From contig NC_019942.1 in assembly GCF_000327505.1 (NCBI RefSeq), forward strand, positions 1,240,001 to 1,304,000: DNA of 64,000 nucleotides, read 5' to 3'. Below, one piece after another: positions 47,507-56,815 of the stretch; positions within the stretch are counted from its first letter, which is position 1, and each line of letters opens with the position of its first letter. Made by a program: the position numbers and the translations under genes. This stretch comes from Aciduliprofundum sp. MAR08-339 (GTDB lineage Archaea > Thermoplasmatota > Thermoplasmata > Thermoplasmatales > Aciduliprofundaceae). Under the pieces are notes generated by a model that made no database searches, had not been told where the DNA came from, and was given only the letters and a program-made list of their open reading frames with translations.

Positions 47507-48736
47507 TCACGCTCCGAACTTCTCAGCCCTGTTTGTTAGGTTAAGTATTATTTTCATAAGGTCAGAGCCCTTTATGCGCAGAGAGCCTCTTGCACAATCA
47601 ACCTCGTTGAATGCTGTGCCTTCAGCCCTTGAATCTGGAGCGTATAGCATTATGGGCACAGGATCTCCGCTGTGATCTCCCACACTGCAAGGTGTGCTGT
47701 GATCCGCCGTTACCGCAACCACAATGTCCTCTGGAAGTATATTGAGCAGATATTCCATGGCCCCATCAATGCGCTCTATCACCTCAACCTTCTTTCTCGG
47801 CTCCATATCGTGCCCCGCTATGTCCGGTGCCTTTATGTTAACGAGCACAAAATCGTAATTTCTTTTCTCCAAAGCCTCAATGGCATATCTTATCTTTCCC
47901 TCCATATCTGTGTCGTATGATCCCGTGAATTTTGGAGAATCTATGGGGTCCATTCCGGCAATCTTACATATGCCACGGATCAATGGCGTGCCAACGACGC
48001 AGGCACCCCGCATCCCCCATTTTTCGTGGAAATTTTCAAGGTGTGGAGCCATACCTGCCCCCCGAGGCAAAAGGATATTTGCAGGTTTCAACCCCATTCT
48101 CTCCCTCTCCTTATTAACTGGATGCTCCTTCAAAATTTCATGGGCACGCATAACGAATTCATTTAGTAACCTGGCAGTTTTTTCTGCCTCTGGAACAAGT
48201 GCATTTGCCCTATGGATTTTTCTCCCAACCTCATGGGGATCCACATCTCCAATATTAGGATTCAATCTAGGACCGCGCATAATAAGAGCGGCACGATGCT
48301 CCACTCCCTCCTTGACAAAGAATTCAACATCCTCAATTTTCATACCGTTCAGGGCCTCTGCAAGTTCATGCGTTCCCTCCTTTATCCTTCCAGCACGCCT
48401 ATCCCTCACAACAAGTTCATCATCCACCGTTGCGAAGTTGCAGCGAAATGCAACATCTCCTGGCTCCACATCCATATCCAGACCTGCGGCCTCAAATGGA
48501 CCGCGACCGGTGTAAACCTCGTATGGATCGTAGCCCAGGAGGTTCAGATGCGATGTGTCGCTTCCAGCCCTTATACCGGGGGCAATGGGATCCATAAGCC
48601 CAACAACACTCATCCTCGCAATCTTGTCAAGATGAGGTGTTTCTGCAAATTGCAAGGGAGTTTTGTATCCCAGTTCCTTTATGGCTCGATCTCCGAGACC
48701 ATCGAGAATTATGAGAAGGGCTTTTCTCCTTTCCAT
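47507..48736 (-). CDS. apgM: 2,3-bisphosphoglycerate-independent phosphoglycerate mutase, archaeal type
   Basis: Glycolysis/gluconeogenesis enzyme interconverting 3- and 2-phosphoglycerate. The 409-residue ApgM has the alkaline-phosphatase-like metal sites: IILDGLGD near residues 9-16, the GSDTSHLNLLGYDP block holding the catalytic Ser (near 59-72), and TADHSTPCSVGDHSGDPVPI near 345-364. Length is the family norm. A TATA-like TTTAATTACC some 25-30 bp before the ATG indicates a short or absent leader. Followed without gap by a small membrane protein gene. Confidence 0.96.
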   Translation of the reverse strand: MERRKALLIILDGLGDRAIKELGYKTPLQFAETPHLDKIARMSVVGLMDPIAPGIRAGSDTSHLNLLGYDPYEVYTGRGPFEAAGLDMDVEPGDVAFRCNFATVDDELVVRDRRAGRIKEGTHELAEALNGMKIEDVEFFVKEGVEHRAALIMRGPRLNPNIGDVDPHEVGRKIHRANALVPEAEKTARLLNEFVMRAHEILKEHPVNKERERMGLKPANILLPRGAGMAPHLENFHEKWGMRGACVVGTPLIRGICKIAGMDPIDSPKFTGSYDTDMEGKIRYAIEALEKRNYDFVLVNIKAPDIAGHDMEPRKKVEVIERIDGAMEYLLNILPEDIVVAVTADHSTPCSVGDHSGDPVPIMLYAPDSRAEGTAFNEVDCARGSLRIKGSDLMKIILNLTNRAEKFGA

Positions 48737-48766
48737 ATAACTTGAATTGCGGCAAGGTAATTAAAT

Positions 48767-49057
48767 CTATCCCAGCACCGCTCTCTTCTTGCTCTCCATC
48801 GTTGCATCCTTGTCCAGGCGGTGATCGATTTTGATATCTATGACAATCCGAAGAGCACCCTCATTGATCATGGCTTCCTCTCCCCTTTTGACTGCCTCAA
48901 AAATCTCGTCCAGGGTACTCGCCTCAACAACAGTGCTCATGGGTGTTAACTGTATATTCAGGCCAGTATTCTTTATTGCCTCAAAGGCAGCCCTCACATA
49001 CCTCGACACACTGGTACCAACACCCAGAGGAGTTATGGTCAATTCTGCGATGATCAT
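48767..49057 (-). CDS. MTH1187/YkoF-like thiamine-binding protein
   Basis: A 96-residue protein of the DUF77/MTH1187 family: AELTITPLGVGTSVSRYVRAA at the start, NIQLTPMSTVVEASTLDEIF in the middle and IDIKIDHRLDKDATMESKKR at the end. Relatives bind thiamine in ferredoxin-like tetramers; the cellular role is not well set. A TATA-like TTAAATTTAATG at about 49074-49085 suggests a leaderless transcript. It stands between apgM and the divergent RAM-domain gene. Confidence 0.85.
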   Translation of the reverse strand: MIIAELTITPLGVGTSVSRYVRAAFEAIKNTGLNIQLTPMSTVVEASTLDEIFEAVKRGEEAMINEGALRIVIDIKIDHRLDKDATMESKKRAVLG

Positions 49058-49138
49058 AGTTCCAAAATTGAAACATTAAATTTAAGTTTACTCATAAGGA
49101 TTAAATCCATAATCGTCCATATCCCGGCGGTGATGAAT

Positions 49139-49387
49139 ATGATAGAGGCTTATATTCTATTGACCCTCGAGGTGGACAAGATAGGGAAGGTGCTAAAGGA
49201 GATAAAGAAAAAAATACCTGAGGTAAAGGAGGCAAACGGCGTGACGGGTCCCTACGATGCGATACTCCGCGTTGAGGCAAAGAACCTGAAAAAATTGACT
49301 AGAGATATCGTATCAAAGATCTACAAGATAGAGGGCGTGATAGATACAACAACTGCAATTGTTATAGAATCTGATGAAGAGGATTAA
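49139..49387 (+). CDS. Stand-alone Lrp/AsnC ligand-binding (RAM) domain protein
   Basis: An 82-residue protein consisting only of the RAM/ACT-like domain of Lrp-family regulators: AYILLTLEVDKIGKVLKEI, then VKEANGVTGPYDAILRVEAK and EGVIDTTTAIVIES. The HTH is missing, so it probably senses amino acids or pairs with full-length Lrp proteins. GGTGAT at 49129-49134 supports the ATG at 49139; GTG 49130 and ATG 49133 are in frame. The amino-acid permease gene starts 2 bp after its stop, which fits a link to amino-acid sensing. Confidence 0.88.
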   Translation: MIEAYILLTLEVDKIGKVLKEIKKKIPEVKEANGVTGPYDAILRVEAKNLKKLTRDIVSKIYKIEGVIDTTTAIVIESDEED

Positions 49388-49389
49388 AT

Positions 49390-50553
49390 ATGAGCCCGTC
49401 AGACCCAAACACCACGAGAATCCTGCTGAAACGTCGCCGTAGAAAGAGAAAGAGGAATTTGATGCAGATACTTAGAAAAAAGAGGAAAATAGTGACCCTG
49501 AGAACCTCAACCATAAGGGTAAGAAAGGAGCGCATAACTCCCGGAGAGGGGTTGGCAATCCTGATAGGAACTCAAATCGGTGCGGGCGTACTTGGACTGC
49601 CCTATGCGGCTGCTCAGGTCGGACTCGTCATGGCCAGTGTGGTGCTCCTGGCAGTCATGTTTTTGCTTCTGTTCACAGGGCTCATAATTCTGAAATTCAG
49701 TGTAGATATGAACGGAGCACAGATGAGCACCATTGCAAATAGGATTCTGGGGCGTGCCGGTGGATGGGTGATGTACATAAGCATTTTCATAATGAGTTTT
49801 GGGGCCCTACTGGCTTATGTGGCAGGTATGGGCAATGTGATATCCAGTCTATTCAACATCAACGATACCATCGGAGGTTTGATATTCTGGCTCTTTGCAT
49901 CCTTCGTGATATACAAGGGTTTGGAGGCAAGCGGAAAAACTGAATTGATAATGAGTTACATAATGCTCATACTTTTTATTGGCGTGGTCATCATACTCAT
50001 ACCCCATGCAAATCTGAAAAATGGCATATACACAAATCTAGGTGGTCTTTTCACTATCACCGGAGTGGCCATATTCTCTCTTGGATGCCATACAGTTATT
50101 CCAGATGTGTACAGGGGACTTGGAAGCTATGAAAAAAGCAGAAAAGTCGTGATACTGGCGTTTTTAATACCAACCCTGATTTACGGCGTGTTTATGGCCG
50201 TGTTCCTCCTGGTTTTCGGAAAGAGCACTCCTCAGATAGCAACCCAGGGTCTCTCACAGATATACGGGTACGCTGGAGGATTACTGGGAAACATTATACC
50301 GCTTCTGGCCATAACAACAAGTTATATCGGGATAGGTCTGGCAAATCAGAGCAATACAAAGGAATTTCTGAAGATTAAAACACCTCTGGCATGGGCAATA
50401 ACCACCATACCCCCGCTTCTGATTTATCTGGCAGGCATAAGAAATTTCGCAGACGTGCTTGCATTTGCGGGAGATACTGGAGATATGATGTCTTTCATAA
50501 TACTGCCCCTGCTTATACTACTGGCAGCGTACATCAAAAAAAGAAGGATATAA
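49390..50553 (+). CDS. Amino-acid permease, AAAP/HAAAP type
   Basis: A 387-residue transporter with about eleven membrane helices. After an unusually basic tail of about 50 residues (two clusters of Arg/Lys such as KRRRRKRKR), the first helix carries the APC-superfamily pattern GTQIGAGVLGLPYAA, and later helices hold ITGVAIFSLGCHTVIPDVYRG, typical of tyrosine/tryptophan permease relatives. Substrate probably an aromatic or other hydrophobic amino acid. The basic tail might bind RNA, DNA or lipid head groups and is not common in the family. In operon with the RAM-domain gene. Confidence 0.85.
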   Translation: MSPSDPNTTRILLKRRRRKRKRNLMQILRKKRKIVTLRTSTIRVRKERITPGEGLAILIGTQIGAGVLGLPYAAAQVGLVMASVVLLAVMFLLLFTGLIILKFSVDMNGAQMSTIANRILGRAGGWVMYISIFIMSFGALLAYVAGMGNVISSLFNINDTIGGLIFWLFASFVIYKGLEASGKTELIMSYIMLILFIGVVIILIPHANLKNGIYTNLGGLFTITGVAIFSLGCHTVIPDVYRGLGSYEKSRKVVILAFLIPTLIYGVFMAVFLLVFGKSTPQIATQGLSQIYGYAGGLLGNIIPLLAITTSYIGIGLANQSNTKEFLKIKTPLAWAITTIPPLLIYLAGIRNFADVLAFAGDTGDMMSFIILPLLILLAAYIKKRRI

Positions 50554-50637
50554 AACACGGGGAAATTTTAAATCATTCATTTAATTAATAAAAAAATTTA
50601 TAAATTTCTATTTGTTTAACTTTATTGGTGGCTTTAT

Positions 50638-52953
50638 ATGAGTGGTGAGAAAAAGATCGGAGGGATAGTGGTCACATTGGCCCTTTTGATGATTTTCAGC
50701 GGACTTATGACAGGTTTTTCAATGCAACAAAACAAAGGGACACAATTTACAGGATATGGCGAGAAGGTCACCATTAAGGGATTCACATACACTTCTCATG
50801 CGCCCATAAGGATAAACGGCGATTATGATTTCACCGCGGCAAATGGCGTGATTGGAGGAAGCGGGACGAAGGAGGATCCTTACATCATTTCCGGCTGGGA
50901 CATTGACGCACACGGCGCGGGAGATGCAATTTACATCGGGAACACGACCAAGTACTTCGTGGTGAGAGATTGCCAACTGCACAATGCTTCGTCTAGCTCC
51001 TGGCCTTACTTTGAAGGCGATGGAATCACGCTTTACAATGTGAAGAATGGAACAATTGAGAACAACACCATTTACAATAATGGGGGTGGCATCTACCTGG
51101 AGGATTCTAGCAACAACACGATCACCAGCAACACCATTTACAACAATTCACAGGATGGCATCTACATGTGGTATTCCGGCAGCAACAGGTTGTATGGAAA
51201 CAAACTGACAAATAATGGAATATTTCTGGATGGAGATAAGAGTACATTCACCACGCAGGATATACCGACCAACAACACGGTGAACGGCAAGCCAGTGTAC
51301 TACTACAAAAATGCGAACATGCACAACGCAACCGTGCCGTTGAATGCCGGGCAGGTGATTTTGGGCAATGTCTCATGGCTCAGAGTTGAAAATCTTAAGA
51401 TAAGCAAAGCAAGCGTGGGCATAGAAGTTGGCTATTCCTCAAACATAACCATCGCCAGCAACACCATTTACAACAATTCACAGGATGGCATCGACCTAGA
51501 ATCATCCAGCAACAATGTGCTCACCAACAATATCATCTACAAGAATGGGAATGGCATCTACCTGGGTCCTTCCAGCAGCATCACGATCACAAACAACACC
51601 ATCTACAACAATTCACGGGATGGTATCTACCTGTGTTATTCCAGCAGCAACACGGTCACCAGTAACACCATTTACAACAATTCCGGGGCTGGCATCTACC
51701 TGCCGGATTCCAGCAGCAACACGCTCGCCAACAACACAATTTACAACAATCCCGCGGATGGCATCTACCTATGGTATTCCAGCAGCAACACGCTCGCCAA
51801 CAACACAATTTACAACAATAGTGATAGCATCTTCCTGTGTTGTTCCAGCAGCAACACGATCACCAGCAACACAATTTACAACAATCCCGCGGATGGCATC
51901 TACCTAGAAGATTCCAGCAAAAATGTGCTCACCAACAATATCATCTACAAGAATTGGAATGGCATCTACCTGGATTCTTCCAACAGCATCACGATCACCT
52001 GGAGCAACACGATCACCAGCAACACAATTTACAACAACTCTGAGGATGGCATCCGCCTGTGGGATTCCATCAGCAACACGCTCGCCAGCAACACAATTTA
52101 CAACAATGATGATGGCATCTACCTGTATTCTTCCATCAGCAACACGCTCGCCAGCAACACAATTTACAACAATGATGATGGCATCTACCTGGTGGATTCC
52201 AGCAACAATGTGCTCACCAACAATATCATCTACAAGAATGGGAATGGCATCTACCTGGATTCTTCCAGCAGCATCACGATCACAAACAACGGCATAAGGA
52301 GCAACTACGGTTATGGAGTTTACATTGATTCTGGGTCAAACAACAGGATATACAGCAACACCTTCGCATACAACAACGGCTCAAATTCCACATACAACTA
52401 CTCGCACATTCAGGCCTGTGATGATGGAAGTAGCAATTACTGGGACACATCAAAATATGGCAACTACTGGCTCGACTGGGCGGAGAATAACGATACTAAT
52501 GATGAGAATCACGACGGCATAGTGGACTGGCCCTACAGAATAGATGGCTCTGCGGGAGCGAAGGATTACTATCCGCTCAAGAACCGCACCGTTATAATGG
52601 TTCCTCTGCCTCCGCAGAACCTTCAAGCAAAAGCGGGAGATGGATATGTGAATCTCACCTGGAGCGCGCCTGCGGATAATGGTGGAAGTGCAATAACGGA
52701 ATACAGAATATATCGCAACGGAACATTGATTGCCACTGTTCCTGCGTCTCGGCTGTGGTACAACGACACCAATGTGACGCCGGGGCAGACATACATCTAC
52801 TATGTCACCGCCGTGAACTCCGTGGGCGAGAGTGATAAAAGCAACGAGGTGCAGGCAACGCCAAGCGGCGCGGTGCCAGAGTTCTCCGCGATGTACGCGG
52901 TGACGGTGGTTCTCCTCGTGGCACTCGTGATTTTGAGGAGAAGACGATCTTGA
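50638..52953 (+). CDS. Surface protein with parallel beta-helix (NosD/PbH1) repeats and FN3 domain
   Basis: A 771-residue cell-surface protein: signal peptide/N-terminal helix (about 8-28), a start domain (to about 120), a long right-handed beta-helix built from about 23-residue repeats of the form SSSNTITSNTIYNNSxDGIYL (about 135-590), a closing region with WDTSKYGNYWLDW, a fibronectin type III domain (about 655-745; PPQNLQAKAGDGYVNLTWSAP) and a C-terminal PEFSAMYAV-helix-RRRRS tail that looks like an archaeosortase-type or membrane anchor. Probably binds or cleaves carbohydrate, or is structural. TATA AAATTTATAAATT at about 50594-50606; GGTGG before the ATG. Confidence 0.88.
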   Translation: MSGEKKIGGIVVTLALLMIFSGLMTGFSMQQNKGTQFTGYGEKVTIKGFTYTSHAPIRINGDYDFTAANGVIGGSGTKEDPYIISGWDIDAHGAGDAIYIGNTTKYFVVRDCQLHNASSSSWPYFEGDGITLYNVKNGTIENNTIYNNGGGIYLEDSSNNTITSNTIYNNSQDGIYMWYSGSNRLYGNKLTNNGIFLDGDKSTFTTQDIPTNNTVNGKPVYYYKNANMHNATVPLNAGQVILGNVSWLRVENLKISKASVGIEVGYSSNITIASNTIYNNSQDGIDLESSSNNVLTNNIIYKNGNGIYLGPSSSITITNNTIYNNSRDGIYLCYSSSNTVTSNTIYNNSGAGIYLPDSSSNTLANNTIYNNPADGIYLWYSSSNTLANNTIYNNSDSIFLCCSSSNTITSNTIYNNPADGIYLEDSSKNVLTNNIIYKNWNGIYLDSSNSITITWSNTITSNTIYNNSEDGIRLWDSISNTLASNTIYNNDDGIYLYSSISNTLASNTIYNNDDGIYLVDSSNNVLTNNIIYKNGNGIYLDSSSSITITNNGIRSNYGYGVYIDSGSNNRIYSNTFAYNNGSNSTYNYSHIQACDDGSSNYWDTSKYGNYWLDWAENNDTNDENHDGIVDWPYRIDGSAGAKDYYPLKNRTVIMVPLPPQNLQAKAGDGYVNLTWSAPADNGGSAITEYRIYRNGTLIATVPASRLWYNDTNVTPGQTYIYYVTAVNSVGESDKSNEVQATPSGAVPEFSAMYAVTVVLLVALVILRRRRS
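51060..52295 (+). repeat. Tandem coding repeats of about 69 bp (beta-helix coils)
   Basis: Within the surface protein gene the unit AACACAATTTACAACAAT, then a short variable part and GATGGCATCTACCTG, recurs with a period near 69 bp (23 codons), with a few units altered by one or two codons. Several neighbouring units are almost identical at the DNA level (for example around 52090 and 52155), a sign of recent slippage or recombination. Confidence 0.85.
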
Positions 52954-52982
52954 TTTTTTCTAAATTTTTTATTTCTTTATTC
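52953..52982 (+). terminator. T-rich transcription end after the surface protein gene
   Basis: Directly after the stop codon, runs GATTTTTTC, AAATTTTTTATTTC and TTTATTC provide the oligo-T tracts that terminate archaeal transcription. No hairpin is needed or seen. Confidence 0.5.
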
Positions 52983-53046
52983 GTGTTTAAATAGTGGCTA
53001 AGTTAAGAGTGAAACTTTTATTAAATATGGCATCATATACTTATCC

Positions 53047-54312
53047 ATGATGGATGTCGTTGGCTCAATAATAAAGGAATATCTGGAGAGGGATGAAAAT
53101 CTCATGGTGCGAGAGCTGAAGATAAATGAAGTTGAGGGGAAAGCCATAACGATAGTGGGTGTGAGAAGGGCTGGAAAGACTTCATTTCTTTTGCACCACT
53201 TCAGAAAGTTAAGAGATGAAGGGAAAAATGTAATATTTTTTCCATTTGATGATGACAGGATTTATCCTCCTTCCCTTGAAACCATTGGCACGGTGATTAA
53301 AGTTGCGAAGGAAATATATCCAGAGGGAAAATTGCATTTCTTCTTTGATGAGATTCAGGAGGTGGAGGGCTGGGAAAGGGCTGTAAAAAGAATCGTTGAG
53401 AGAGAAAAGCACAGAGTTTTTCTGACAGGTTCATCTTCACGATTGCTCAGCAGGGAAATAGCCACACAATTGAGAGGGAGAACAGTATCGTACGAGATAT
53501 TTCCCTTTTCCTTTCAGGAAATACTTCGCTTAAATGGTCTGAATATGTCAAAGTATTACACAGAGGATGAAGAGGCGAAGATAAAATCTCTCCTCAGGAA
53601 TTATCTGAAATGGGGAGGTTTTCCTGAACTCTGGACAAAAAATTATTTTGAAGATAAAATTTTGAGAGAATATGTGGATGTTATGCTGTACCGCGATTTG
53701 ATAGAAAGATACGGGATAAGAAACCTCAGGGCAATAAAACTTTTTCTTAAAGCAACAATATCCTCCTTTTCCAAGAGGATTTCAATAAGAAAACTTTCCA
53801 GTTATATAGAAAGCGAAGGCATAAAGGTAAGCAGGAATACTCTGCACAATTATCTGGAATATTCCAGAGATTCGTACATTATCTTCCCTGTTAGAAAATA
53901 CTCCAGATCCCTCCGGGAGGTTGAGCAAAGCAAACCTAAAATTTATCCTATTGATAGCGGAATAGTTAGAGTATTTGCTCACAGAACATCTGAAGATTTT
54001 GGAAGGCTCATGGAATGGGCAGTTTTTATGGAATTACGGAGGAAATACATTGAAAACAAAAACATATTTTATTATGTGACTTCCAGCGGGAAAGAGATTG
54101 ATTTTCTTTTGAATTTTGAGAATAAAAAAAGGATCATAGAAGTGACTTACGAGTACGATGAGATGCATATAAAGAAGATATTTAGGGCTATGGAAGAGCT
54201 GAAAATAAAGGAAGGATTGTTGCTTACCTGGGACACAAGCGATATCGTGGAAAGAGGTGAGAAAAAAATAAAAATAATACCACTGTGGAGATGGCTCTTG
54301 GAAAATAGATGA
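53047..54312 (+). CDS. AAA_14/DUF4143-type ATPase
   Basis: A 421-residue P-loop protein of the archaeal ATPase group with AAA_14 and DUF4143 domains. Walker A is GVRRAGKTSFLL (near 38-49), Walker B LHFFFDEIQEVEGWE, sensor VFLTGSSSRLLSREIATQL, then a winged-helix region and the C-terminal DUF4143/PD-(D/E)XK-like part (EIDFLLNFENKKRIIEVTYE). The family is abundant and mobile in archaea; function is uncertain, possibly toxin-like or DNA-related. A TATA-like TTTATTAAATATGG (53017-53030) lies about 25 bp before the ATG. Confidence 0.88.
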   Translation: MMDVVGSIIKEYLERDENLMVRELKINEVEGKAITIVGVRRAGKTSFLLHHFRKLRDEGKNVIFFPFDDDRIYPPSLETIGTVIKVAKEIYPEGKLHFFFDEIQEVEGWERAVKRIVEREKHRVFLTGSSSRLLSREIATQLRGRTVSYEIFPFSFQEILRLNGLNMSKYYTEDEEAKIKSLLRNYLKWGGFPELWTKNYFEDKILREYVDVMLYRDLIERYGIRNLRAIKLFLKATISSFSKRISIRKLSSYIESEGIKVSRNTLHNYLEYSRDSYIIFPVRKYSRSLREVEQSKPKIYPIDSGIVRVFAHRTSEDFGRLMEWAVFMELRRKYIENKNIFYYVTSSGKEIDFLLNFENKKRIIEVTYEYDEMHIKKIFRAMEELKIKEGLLLTWDTSDIVERGEKKIKIIPLWRWLLENR

Positions 54313-54440
54313 TGCAGAAAAAACTATTTTTATGGTGTAAGAGGTCATTTCCATAGATGGATAAATTTTATCTCTCTCCTCTCCACTTCATCTTTTTCCT
54401 TTTTTAATATCCATTAAATTTAAATCTTTCCTTCTGATAT

Positions 54441-56702
54441 ATGCCCGTGTACATTTCCCATCCTCTTCTCAGGGATAACACCGTGGAAAAGAGAGAGTAT
54501 CAGGTTAAAATAGCCGAAAGTGCCCTTAAAGGAAACACCCTTGTGGTTCTCCCCACAGGTCTGGGAAAAACGATCATTGCCATTCTTGTGTTGGTTGAGG
54601 TCCTAAACAAAAAGGGAGGAAAGATCCTTTTTCTGGCTCCAACAAAACCACTGGTGGAGCAGCATGCTCGAACTGTAAAAAACCTCACTAAGATAGAGAA
54701 TCTTGCAGTTTTAACCGGAGATGTTGGAAAAAAGAAGAGAAGAGGCATGATAAAGGACGCGGATATTATAATCGCAACGCCACAGGTGATACAGAACGAT
54801 GTAATATCAGGGGATATAAATCTTAGGGATTTCTCCCTGATAATATTTGATGAGGCACATCGTGCTGTGGGAAACTACGCCTACGTTTACATTGCAAAGA
54901 AATACAGAGAGTCAAGGACGGACCATCTCATTCTCGGTATAACCGCCTCCCCCGGCGGAGATGAAGAAAAGATAATGGAGATTATAGAGAATCTGGGAGT
55001 TGAAAACGTTGAAATACGCACGGAGGAGGACCCGGATGTTAAGAGATACGTCAAGGGATTTCAGATAAGGTGGGTGGAACTACCAATGCCCTCCGAAATA
55101 AAGGAACTTTACACAAAATTGAAGGAACTGTACAATTCAATAATAACAGAACTGAGAAAATTCGGACTGTTTGTTACAGTGAGAAAACCCACCAGAAGCG
55201 ATGTTCTCAGAGCACAAAAAATAGCCCAGCAGGAGATAAGAGAGGGAAAGACCGAATTCTATCAGGCAGCCATGCTAATAACAATGGCCATAAAAATAGA
55301 TTATGCCCTCGAATATCTGGAAACTCAGGGTTTTGAGTCATGCTACAATTACCTGATGAGAATAATTGAGGAGGGAAACTCGAAGGGTGGCAGCAAAGCA
55401 GCAAGAACTCTTGTTAGGGACGAGCGGTTTATAGAAATAATAAGGGTGGCCCGCAGGATATCTGAAAGAATGGATAAAATGGATAACCCGAAACTAAACG
55501 CTCTGAAAACCATAGTGAGAAAGGAGATTGCGGCAAATCCGGAGATCAGGATAATTGTATTCACCCACTTCAGAGAGACCGCACAGATCGTGGCCGATTC
55601 TCTGAATGAGGTGCCCAACGTAAGAGCGATTCGATTTGTGGGACAGGCATCAAAGGGAGAGGATAGGGGGCTTAAACAGAGGGAACAGGTTGAGATTGTG
55701 GAGAGATTCAAAAGAGGTGAATACAACGTTCTCGTGGCCACAAGCGTGGCCGAGGAGGGACTGGACATCCCTGCCACGGATCTTGTAATATTCTACGAGC
55801 CAGTACCCTCTGAAATAAGGAGCATTCAGCGTCGTGGAAGGACGGGAAGGACGAGGTTGGGAAAGGTTATAATACTCACAATTAAAGGTACGAGGGATGT
55901 GGCCTATCTCTGGTCATCCAGAAACAAGGAAAAGAAAATGAAAAACGAACTTTTATGGCTCAGAGCACTGCTAAGTGAAAAAATGAAAGATGTCAGGAAG
56001 AGAGAAATATTCGAGGAAAGAAAGGAGAAAAAGGGCCAGCTGAGGTTGTTTGATTTTGAGGAGGACAAACCGGAGCTTTATGTGGATACCCGTGAGTTCA
56101 GAAGCGATGTGGTGAAACATCTTTCAGAAAAATACAGGATAGTGCCTAGGCAACTGGAAATAGGAGATTACCTAATCTCTGATAGAATGATTGTTGAGAG
56201 AAAGAGGGTAGATGATTTTCTTGAGTCGCTTAAAGATGGGCGCCTATTCTCCCAGATTTTGGAAATGAGGAGAAACTACCCGATCCCAATTTTAATAATT
56301 GAGGGAGAGAGTTTATTCATTCGGGGGTTCCATGAGAACGCCATATACGGGGCTCTTGCATCCATAATAGCCGATTATCAGGTGCCCATAGTATTCACAA
56401 AGGATGCAAGAGAGACAGCAAAATTCATAGATTCTCTGGTAAAAAGAGAATACTCGGAAAAGAGAGAAGTAGCGGTGAGAAAGGAAAAGAGACCGATGAG
56501 TGATGAGGAGAGGCAGAGGTACATTGTAGAATCACTACCCAATGTATCCGCAAAATTATCGCAGAGACTCCTGGAGCATTTTGGAAGCGTCAGAAATGTG
56601 ATAAACGCAGAGGTTGGAGATCTGATAAAGGTCAAGGGCATAGGAAGAAAAACGGCTGAGGAGATCTACGAGATCGTAAATAAAAAATACGAGAAAACTT
56701 AA
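54441..56702 (+). CDS. hef: Hef helicase-nuclease (FANCM/XPF-like)
   Basis: Processes stalled replication forks. The 753-residue protein joins an SF2 helicase (Walker A LPTGLGKT near 37-44, DEAH in IIFDEAHRAVG, motif VI QRRGRTGR near 466) with the Hef-specific insert, a XPF-type nuclease (about 545-685; active-site residues in IGDYLI, then VERKRVDDF) and C-terminal helix-hairpin-helix motifs (VKGIGRKTAEEIYEI). This is the full euryarchaeal Hef layout. A TATA-like ATTAAATTTAAATC at 54414-54427 suggests a leaderless transcript. tRNA-Ser follows 27 bp later. Confidence 0.97.
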   Translation: MPVYISHPLLRDNTVEKREYQVKIAESALKGNTLVVLPTGLGKTIIAILVLVEVLNKKGGKILFLAPTKPLVEQHARTVKNLTKIENLAVLTGDVGKKKRRGMIKDADIIIATPQVIQNDVISGDINLRDFSLIIFDEAHRAVGNYAYVYIAKKYRESRTDHLILGITASPGGDEEKIMEIIENLGVENVEIRTEEDPDVKRYVKGFQIRWVELPMPSEIKELYTKLKELYNSIITELRKFGLFVTVRKPTRSDVLRAQKIAQQEIREGKTEFYQAAMLITMAIKIDYALEYLETQGFESCYNYLMRIIEEGNSKGGSKAARTLVRDERFIEIIRVARRISERMDKMDNPKLNALKTIVRKEIAANPEIRIIVFTHFRETAQIVADSLNEVPNVRAIRFVGQASKGEDRGLKQREQVEIVERFKRGEYNVLVATSVAEEGLDIPATDLVIFYEPVPSEIRSIQRRGRTGRTRLGKVIILTIKGTRDVAYLWSSRNKEKKMKNELLWLRALLSEKMKDVRKREIFEERKEKKGQLRLFDFEEDKPELYVDTREFRSDVVKHLSEKYRIVPRQLEIGDYLISDRMIVERKRVDDFLESLKDGRLFSQILEMRRNYPIPILIIEGESLFIRGFHENAIYGALASIIADYQVPIVFTKDARETAKFIDSLVKREYSEKREVAVRKEKRPMSDEERQRYIVESLPNVSAKLSQRLLEHFGSVRNVINAEVGDLIKVKGIGRKTAEEIYEIVNKKYEKT

Positions 56703-56729
56703 AATATGCCAGATCTTTCCTCATTTCAG

Positions 56730-56815
56730 GCCGGGGTAGCCAAGTGGACTACGGCGCCAGCCTTGAGAGCTGGTCCCCTTTCTTGGGGGCGGGAGTTCGA
56801 ATCTCCCCCCCGGCG
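56730..56815 (+). tRNA. tRNA-Ser (anticodon TGA)
   Basis: 86-nt class II tRNA: acceptor GCCGGGG/CCCCGGC with discriminator G, anticodon stem CCAGC/GCTGG with loop CTTGAGA (anticodon TGA), long variable arm CCCC-TTTCTT-GGGG, T arm GGGAG/CTCCC with loop TTCGAAT. No intron, no encoded CCA. The AT-rich accessory region begins right after it, so it may be an integration site; no second copy of its 3' end is seen in the window. Confidence 0.96.

Noticed and set aside
51515-52297. Long open frames in a second frame of the beta-helix gene, giving Thr/Ser/Pro-rich repeats
   Set aside because: They exist because the 69-bp repeat is a multiple of three and happens to lack stops in that frame; no start signal, and the main frame has signal peptide, FN3 domain and anchor.
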